Positions 59,077-64,000 of a stretch of DNA of 64,000 nucleotides are shown here, piece by piece; position 1 is the stretch's first letter, and every line of letters starts with the position of its first letter. The position numbers and the translations under genes are program-made. Under the pieces are notes generated by a model. It saw only the letters and a list, made by a program, of their open reading frames with translations. It had not been told where the DNA came from and did not search any database. The DNA comes from Neolewinella litorea. GTDB taxonomy: Bacteria > Bacteroidota > Bacteroidia > Chitinophagales > Saprospiraceae. The DNA is taken from positions 248,001 to 312,000 of the forward strand of contig NZ_SRSF01000003.1 of NCBI RefSeq assembly GCF_004803465.1, read 5' to 3'.

Positions 59077-60155
59077 GCTACCGTTTCCCTGGTTTCGGAG
59101 CGGATCATGGAGGCCAGGGCGTTGATCCAGCGGGGATCGTCGTTGAGGCTGGGGACAAGGTCGATGCGTTCACCGCCCCATTTGTGGAATTCCTCTTGGT
59201 ACTCCACGCCGATCTCGATCGTGGTTTCCAGGCAGTCGGCCACGAAGGCCGGACTGAAGCAAAGGATCTTTTTCGCGCCCCGCTCCTTGGCCCATTCTTC
59301 CAGCACGTCAATGGTATAGGGCTTGGCCCAGTCGTCAAAGCCCAGTCGGCTCTGGAAGCTGGTAGTATAGCGGTCGGGCTCGAAGCCCAGTTCGGCGGCG
59401 ATCGCCCGCGTGGTGGCGTGGCACTGGGCGCTGTAGCAGAACTGGTTCACCCGGGAGATGCTGTTGCAGCAACCCTCCACGACGTAGCAGTGGTTGCAGT
59501 CGTCGGCCTTTTTCAGCTGGCGCTGCGGCAGTCCGTGGTAACTGAACACGATGTGGTCGTACTGGTCCAGGTCGCCCAGGTCGCGGGCGTTGTCGGCAAA
59601 GACACGGATGAGTTCCGGCTGCTCGTAGTAAGAATTGACGAATTGTACTGGCGGAATCGTCTGCCGGCGAGACAGGATGCGCATTACTTCCTGGTGCACC
59701 GATCCGGTGGTAGCGCTGGCGTACTGGGGGAAGAGGGGGAAGACCAGAATGCCCGATACCTGCTCGGCCAGCAATTCCGTCAGGGCAGCTTCAATGCTGG
59801 GGTTCTGGTAGCGCATGGCCAGCCGCACGCTGTAATCGTCGCCGAGGGCTTCGGCTACCCGTTCGGCCACTACCTCTCCGTAATACTTCAGGGGGCTGCC
59901 GTTTTCCGTCCAGAGTTCCTGGTACAATTTCGTGGAGCCACCGGCCTTGAAGGGATTGACGATGCCCGAGCGAACGGGTGCGATGATGCCCCGGACCAGC
60001 ACTTGCTGCGCCACGCTGGGGAGGTTATCGATCACGCGCGGGTCGGTAAGGAACTCTCCCAGGTAACGGTTGACGGCCGAAGGGGTGGGGGCGTCCGGGG
60101 TGCCGAGGTTGACGAGGAGCACGCCCTGCTTACCGTAGTGCGACTGGAGGGGCAT
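59073..60155 (-). CDS. hemH: Ferrochelatase
   Basis: 360 residues, in the range of the family. Inserts Fe2+ into protoporphyrin IX to give heme. Marks are GVLLVNLGTPDAPTPSAVNRYLGEFL at the N-terminus, the FSYHGLPQRQLKKADDCNHCY segment with the catalytic histidine, and near the C-terminus CFSPAFVADCLETTIEI with the conserved glutamate pair. Several cysteines in DDCNHCYVVEGCCNSISR could bind an iron-sulfur cluster as in some ferrochelatases. The 360-residue body has no membrane helix. Convergent with nothing; translationally coupled to bioD. Confidence 0.95.
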   Translation of the reverse strand: MPLQSHYGKQGVLLVNLGTPDAPTPSAVNRYLGEFLTDPRVIDNLPSVAQQVLVRGIIAPVRSGIVNPFKAGGSTKLYQELWTENGSPLKYYGEVVAERVAEALGDDYSVRLAMRYQNPSIEAALTELLAEQVSGILVFPLFPQYASATTGSVHQEVMRILSRRQTIPPVQFVNSYYEQPELIRVFADNARDLGDLDQYDHIVFSYHGLPQRQLKKADDCNHCYVVEGCCNSISRVNQFCYSAQCHATTRAIAAELGFEPDRYTTSFQSRLGFDDWAKPYTIDVLEEWAKERGAKKILCFSPAFVADCLETTIEIGVEYQEEFHKWGGERIDLVPSLNDDPRWINALASMIRSETRETVA

Positions 60156-60210
60156 AGAAAGAGCAATTTATGGGTATGTGGTACTAACCCCGCAGCCGCC
60201 TTTCGGTTGT

Positions 60211-60981
60211 ATGCTAAAACTACCCATGGCCTCCTCGCTGCGTACCTGGCGCATAATTCTCCTGATCACCTTCCTGTTGGTGCCACTGGCCAATTACCTG
60301 CCGATCCTGCTCGACGTTTCGCAGGACCAGTTCACCGACGGTACGGATACGCGGGTTGACGCCGCGGGTTACGGCTTCAGCATCTGGGGGGTGATCTTCA
60401 CGGGCATGATCCTTTTTTCGGCCCTGCAGTTGCGGGTTTCCGGGGGCACGCCCCACCTCCTGCGCGCCTATCGCTTCCTTTTTCTGGCCGGGCTGGCGAG
60501 TATTGCCTTCGTGCCGATCAGTTTCGGCAGCAATTACCTGTGGGGTGCCGTAGACCTGCTCTGGCATCTGGTGGCCCTCATCGGGGCTTACGTTTCCCTG
60601 CGGGCGCATGTCCGTGAGGTGGGCAGTCCGCAGTATGGGTGGACCTACTTCGGACCATCCATGTACCTGGGCTGGATCAGTGCTGCTACCGTCATTTCCA
60701 CCGCACTGGCCCTGCAGCAGATGGGCGTGGATTTCGCACCGCAAACCGCAATCTACATCGCCACGGGCCTGATTGTCGTGCTCATCAACCTGGGTGCCTT
60801 CCTGGGCGGGCACAACGACGGTATATACGCCGGAACGGTAGCCTGGGCATTGGTGGCCGTCGCCGTGGAGCAACGTGATGCGCCACTGATCTTTTGGGCG
60901 GGGCTCGCGGGTGCCGCGTTGCTGGTAGTGCAGGGCATTCTTGGTTTCACGGGCCGGGGCCGGTTCTTCTACGCTGTCTGA
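60211..60981 (+). CDS. TspO/MBR-like multi-pass membrane protein
   Basis: 256 residues from MLKLPMASSL, with seven or so membrane helices: IILLITFLLVPLANYLPILL, SIWGVIFTGMILFSALQL, FLFLAGLASIAFVPISF, LLWHLVALIGAYVSL, WISAATVISTALALQQM, IYIATGLIVVLINLGAFL and FWAGLAGAALLVVQG. The AAGYGFSIWGVIFTGMI motif is the one seen in tryptophan-rich sensory (TspO) relatives of Bacteroidota. The general class binds porphyrins or sterols; a porphyrin link would fit the adjacent hemH on the opposite strand, but this is an inference. Function not assigned. Confidence 0.65.
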   Translation: MLKLPMASSLRTWRIILLITFLLVPLANYLPILLDVSQDQFTDGTDTRVDAAGYGFSIWGVIFTGMILFSALQLRVSGGTPHLLRAYRFLFLAGLASIAFVPISFGSNYLWGAVDLLWHLVALIGAYVSLRAHVREVGSPQYGWTYFGPSMYLGWISAATVISTALALQQMGVDFAPQTAIYIATGLIVVLINLGAFLGGHNDGIYAGTVAWALVAVAVEQRDAPLIFWAGLAGAALLVVQGILGFTGRGRFFYAV

Positions 60982-61054
60982 GGGGGGCGTGCCCGGTCCG
61001 CCCTGCGAATTTTCTTGATCTTTGTGTTTTCCCGTCATCCGACCCCAACCGCGT

Positions 61055-62122
61055 GTGGTAAATTCTACCGTAGCCAAGCTCTTACTTGCCCCCGTCTCGC
61101 TGCTGTACGGGGTGGGCGTGGGATTCCGCAACTGGGCCTACCGGCGCGGGATCATGCGCGGAATCCGCTTCTCCGTGCCGGTGATCAGCGTGGGCAACCT
61201 TTCGGTGGGCGGGGCCGGCAAGACGCCGCACATCGAATACCTGATCCGCCTGCTCGATCCTTACCTGAACCTGGCCACCCTGAGTCGCGGGTACCGGCGC
61301 AAGACGCGGGGCTTCCTGGTGGTGCGCCCCGATATGAAGGTAGAAGAGGTGGGAGATGAGCCCCTGCAGTACGCCCGCAAGTTTCCGGACGTGACCGTCA
61401 CGGTGGCCGAAGAGCGTGCCTTCGCCATCCCCGAGATCGTGGGCCGGCGTCCGGATACCCAGCTGGTGCTGCTCGACGATGCCTTCCAGCACCGGGCCGT
61501 GCAGCCCGGAATGAACATCCTGCTGACCCAGCACGAACTGCCCTTCACCCGCGACTATCTCCTGCCGAGCGGCCGCTTGCGGGAGTGGCGCAGCGGCTAC
61601 GAGCGCGCCGACGTGATCATCGTCAGCAAGTGCCCACCCGATCTCGACCGCGTGGCCGCCGACGCCCTCATCGAGGAGATCCGGCCCCTGGAGCACCAGC
61701 GCGTTTTCTTCAGCTACTACGAATACGGTGCCCCATATTACCTGCTCGACCATCGGTACCGCCTGCGGATGGAGGGAGGGATCGACGTTTTGCTCATCTC
61801 GGCCATTGCGAACACCGACTACCTGTTACAGCACCTGCGCACCGCCGCCCGAACGGTCAAGAGCCTGGAGTACGCTGACCACCATTACTTCACCGGCAAC
61901 GACATCGGCAATCTCCAGCGTCGCTTCGCCGAACTCGAGGGCCGGCACCGGGCCATCATTACCACCGAGAAGGACGCTACGCGCCTGGAGGTGTACCGCC
62001 CCCTGATCGAGGCGGAAAAGCTGCCCGTTTTCGTGCTGCCGCTGGAGGTTAAGTTCCTCTTCGGGGAGGGGGAGGCCTTCAACGAACTGGTGCGGGAATA
62101 CCTGCTTAATTTCCGGGCCTGA
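61055..62122 (+). CDS. lpxK: Tetraacyldisaccharide 4'-kinase
   Basis: 355 residues from GTG 61055 (VNSTVAKLLLAPVSLLYGVGVG). A TTG at 61022 would extend it by 11 residues but overlaps a near-consensus promoter element (GATCTTTG at about 61017-61024), so the later GTG is preferred. The P-loop is SVGNLSVGGAGKTPHIEYL (about 40-58), followed by LSRGYRRKTRGF and DDAFQHRAVQPGMNILL with the DxxxQH motif. LpxK is an inner-membrane-associated kinase that phosphorylates the lipid A disaccharide. Other lpx genes are outside the window. A short spacer separates it from the acyltransferase gene. Confidence 0.93.
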   Translation: MVNSTVAKLLLAPVSLLYGVGVGFRNWAYRRGIMRGIRFSVPVISVGNLSVGGAGKTPHIEYLIRLLDPYLNLATLSRGYRRKTRGFLVVRPDMKVEEVGDEPLQYARKFPDVTVTVAEERAFAIPEIVGRRPDTQLVLLDDAFQHRAVQPGMNILLTQHELPFTRDYLLPSGRLREWRSGYERADVIIVSKCPPDLDRVAADALIEEIRPLEHQRVFFSYYEYGAPYYLLDHRYRLRMEGGIDVLLISAIANTDYLLQHLRTAARTVKSLEYADHHYFTGNDIGNLQRRFAELEGRHRAIITTEKDATRLEVYRPLIEAEKLPVFVLPLEVKFLFGEGEAFNELVREYLLNFRA

Positions 62123-62184
62123 TCCGGAAGAGCCACCCCCGCCCCCGCGGATTTTCCTACTTTGCAGCCCCTTACTCAACTGCT

Positions 62185-63492
62185 ATGTCCAAGCCCTTCT
62201 TCTGGCTCCTCCACTTCCTGAGCCGCTGGATGCTGCGGATTTTTTATCCGTCGATGGAAACGGAGGGCGTAGCCTACGCCAATCATCCGGGTCCGACCCT
62301 GCTCTGCGGCAACCACCCCAACACCCTGGCCGACCCCCTGATGGCGGGCATCCACCTGGACTATCAGACCTACTTCCTGGCCAATGCCGGCTTGTGGCTC
62401 AATCCCGTGATGGCCTTCATCATCGACCCATTCTGCATTCCCGTGGCGCGCGCCAAGGACAAGGAGGCCGGGGCCGACAAGGGCAGTAAGGATGAGGTGT
62501 TCAACCGCACCTTCCAGGCCCTGGAATCCGGCAAAATCATGTACATCGCCCCGGAGGCCTACTCCGAACTCGAGCGCAAGCTGCGCAAGATCAAGGCCGG
62601 CGCCGCCAGTCTGGCCCTGGAAGCCGAATCGCGCAACAACTGGCAACTCGGCGTAACCCTGCAGCCCGTGGGCATCAACTACGAAAGCCCCACCAGCCCC
62701 TTCAGCCGGGCCTTTACCCGTTACGGCGAGCCGATCGTGGCCGCGGAATGGCGGGAGGCCTACGAGAAGAGCCCCATGCGGGCCGTGCGCGGACTCACCA
62801 ATCTGCTCAGCGAACGGATGCAGGACCTGCTCATCCATACCCGCGACAAGTCCGAAGAACGGTGCCTGCGCCGGATCGAGCGCAGCGTGCAGGCCGATCA
62901 GCCCCTGCGCGTCTCGGCCCACCACTTCCGCACCAAAGCCATTCTGGAGTGGCTACGCGGTATACCCGAAGAAGAGCGTGCGGAACTGTGTGCGCTGGCT
63001 ACCGAATACGATGAGCTGCTCAGGCAGACGGGGCGGTCGGACCTCGCCTTCAGTGCGCACCCGCGGCGCAATTACTCGCCCGGACTGATCCTGGCGCTGC
63101 CCCTGTTCCTTTACGGCTGGCTCAATCACCTGCCGTGGATCCTTGCCATCCAGGCGGCGTGGAAGGCCCTGGGCGTAGACCGGGGTTATAAGGCCACGGT
63201 ACTGACCCTCGGTTCCTGGATCCTCCTGCCCATCTTCTACCTCCTGCAAACCCTCCTGTTCAACTGGATCTACCCCGGGGGGATCGGCTGGCTGTACCTG
63301 CTCAGCTTGCCCGTATCGGGACTGTTCGCCCTCCGGTACTGGGTTACCTACCGTCCCTTCTGGGCCGCCCGCTTCGGGGGCGATCGCAGCGCGGACGGGC
63401 GTCTGCAGAATTTGCGGGATTCACTCATGGGCCGGTTGCCGGAGTGGGAGGCTTCTATGTCCTCCCCCACTTCCCGGGCCACGATGTCGTAA
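62185..63492 (+). CDS. PlsC-family acyltransferase with C-terminal membrane domain
   Basis: 435 residues. The N-terminal acyltransferase domain has the catalytic motif CGNHPNTLADPL, in which His and Asp are separated by five residues as in the glycerol-3-phosphate/DHAP acyltransferase (GAT) branch; then FIIDPFCIPVAR, MYIAPEAYSE and LQPVGINYE. After about 300 residues, the C-terminal part has three or four membrane helices (LILALPLFLYGWLNHLPWIL, WILLPIFYLLQTLLFNWIY, WLYLLSLPVSGLFALRYW). It acylates a glycerol-phosphate or lysophospholipid. The neighbour lpxK suggests envelope lipid work. 62 bases follow lpxK; a TACTTTG near 62159 is one base short of the -7 consensus. Confidence 0.87.
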   Translation: MSKPFFWLLHFLSRWMLRIFYPSMETEGVAYANHPGPTLLCGNHPNTLADPLMAGIHLDYQTYFLANAGLWLNPVMAFIIDPFCIPVARAKDKEAGADKGSKDEVFNRTFQALESGKIMYIAPEAYSELERKLRKIKAGAASLALEAESRNNWQLGVTLQPVGINYESPTSPFSRAFTRYGEPIVAAEWREAYEKSPMRAVRGLTNLLSERMQDLLIHTRDKSEERCLRRIERSVQADQPLRVSAHHFRTKAILEWLRGIPEEERAELCALATEYDELLRQTGRSDLAFSAHPRRNYSPGLILALPLFLYGWLNHLPWILAIQAAWKALGVDRGYKATVLTLGSWILLPIFYLLQTLLFNWIYPGGIGWLYLLSLPVSGLFALRYWVTYRPFWAARFGGDRSADGRLQNLRDSLMGRLPEWEASMSSPTSRATMS

Positions 63493-63495
63493 TCC

Positions 63496-64000
63496 ATGGA
63501 ATTAGGCATTCAGATCCTCATTTTCGTCGTTGCGATCGCGGTACTGCTGTGGTCTAGCGACCGCTTCGTGGAATCGGCCGAACGCATCGGACTGTCTCTG
63601 GGCATCAGCCCCTTCATCATCGGTGTGACGATCGTGGCCTTCGGCACCTCTCTGCCGGAGCTGGCTACCAGCATCGTATCGGTGCTGGAGGGGGCCAGCC
63701 AGATCGTGGTAGGAAACGTGGTCGGCTCCAACATCACGAACATCGCCCTGGTGTTGGGGCTCACGGCGGTGGTGGTACGTAACATCGACCTCGAGTACAA
63801 CCTGTGGCACATCGACATCCCCTTCCTCTGGGGCAGTGCCTTCTTGCTTTACTTCGCCGTGATGGACGGCAGCTTGTCCTACTTCGAGTGCTTCCTCTTC
63901 CTGGGCGGTATCGTCATCTTTTTGGGTTACAGTCTGAAGGATCAGGACCGACCGGACAAGGAGGACCGGCCCCCGGCGGGCGTCAAAGACTACCTGCTCA
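63496..64000 (+). CDS. Calcium/sodium antiporter (CaCA family), 5' part only
   Basis: The first 168 codons of a gene that runs off the window, starting MELGIQILIFVVAIAVLLWSS. The alpha-1 repeat of CaCA exchangers is seen as VAFGTSLPELATSIVSV and GNVVGSNITNIALVLG, with the PEL acidic residue and the GSN motif that line the ion path. Membrane helices continue to FLFLGGIVIFLGY, then a charged loop (DQDRPDKEDRPP) that would be the central cytoplasmic linker. Proteins such as YrbG move Ca2+ or Na+ across the inner membrane. It begins three bases after the acyltransferase stop. Confidence 0.9.
   Translation, partial: MELGIQILIFVVAIAVLLWSSDRFVESAERIGLSLGISPFIIGVTIVAFGTSLPELATSIVSVLEGASQIVVGNVVGSNITNIALVLGLTAVVVRNIDLEYNLWHIDIPFLWGSAFLLYFAVMDGSLSYFECFLFLGGIVIFLGYSLKDQDRPDKEDRPPAGVKDYLL

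Overview
This window reads as a gene-dense, GC-rich chromosomal segment of a member of the Bacteroidota, most likely from the Saprospiria/Lewinella-like group (the lineage is an inference). The evidence is: type IX secretion sorting domains (two type A, one type B); a SusC/SusD pair; Bacteroidota-type -7 promoter elements (TAnnTTTG) in front of both tRNA genes and several operons; few recognisable Shine-Dalgarno sites; and lineage-typical proteins such as a GYDIA-type GHMP kinase, a DUF4783 protein and a sulfite reductase with a HEPN tail. No phage, insertion sequence, CRISPR array or rRNA operon is visible.

Layout. 1-332: 3' end of an AT-hook/helix-hairpin-helix protein. 0.4-1.0 kb: Mn-type superoxide dismutase. 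1.3-5.7 kb: GH57/DUF3536 hydrolase, GT4 glycosyltransferase and a DEDDh exonuclease. 5.7-10.1 kb: small acidic protein, tRNA-Ile2, ferredoxin reductase-like protein overlapping a GHMP kinase, then ribosomal protein S1. 10.2-16.0 kb: two tandem paralogous secreted proteins whose 3' 1.25 kb are nearly identical while their 5' halves have diverged. 16.1-18.1 kb: tRNA-Cys and a gliding/T9SS type B protein. 18.2-24.8 kb: AsmA-like, dapA, accA, membrane coiled-coil protein and corA. 24.9-28.1 kb: a large multidomain sugar-dehydrogenase lipoprotein with a cytochrome c module. 28.1-31.9 kb: accC-accB-efp, radC and a Nudix hydrolase. 32.0-35.6 kb: cysteine-synthase-like enzyme, fatty-acid hydroxylase, then an overlapping run ATL-tsaB-truA. 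35.7-39.7 kb: polysaccharide genes (WecA-like, Wzy-like, Wzz-like) with crcB. 40.0-45.0 kb: SusC/SusD and an ECF sigma factor. 45.6-51.1 kb: assimilatory sulfur operon. 51.1-54.1 kb: alpha/beta hydrolase, O-methyltransferase and a second membrane coiled-coil protein. 54.4-56.4 kb: lutB-lutC. 56.4-61.0 kb: rplS, DUF4783 protein, GT9 heptosyltransferase, bioD, hemH and a TspO-like protein. 61.0-64.0 kb: lpxK, an acyltransferase and the 5' end of a Na+/Ca2+ exchanger.

How the genes work together. The sulfur operon holds APS reductase, sulfite reductase, both early siroheme enzymes and an NADPH-ferredoxin reductase; the sulfate adenylyltransferase genes are not in the window. accA and accBC supply acetyl-CoA carboxylase parts from two loci. 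LpxK, the GT9 enzyme, PlsC-like acyltransferase and AsmA-like protein serve the outer envelope, and WecA/Wzy/Wzz-like proteins suggest polymer synthesis.

I do not see a clear-cut new defence or mobile system. The most notable signals are the mosaic tandem T9SS proteins, a GT9 gene that seems to need a non-canonical ATC start, an isolated AT-rich promoter/operator before the alpha/beta hydrolase, and the coherent set of -7 promoter elements.
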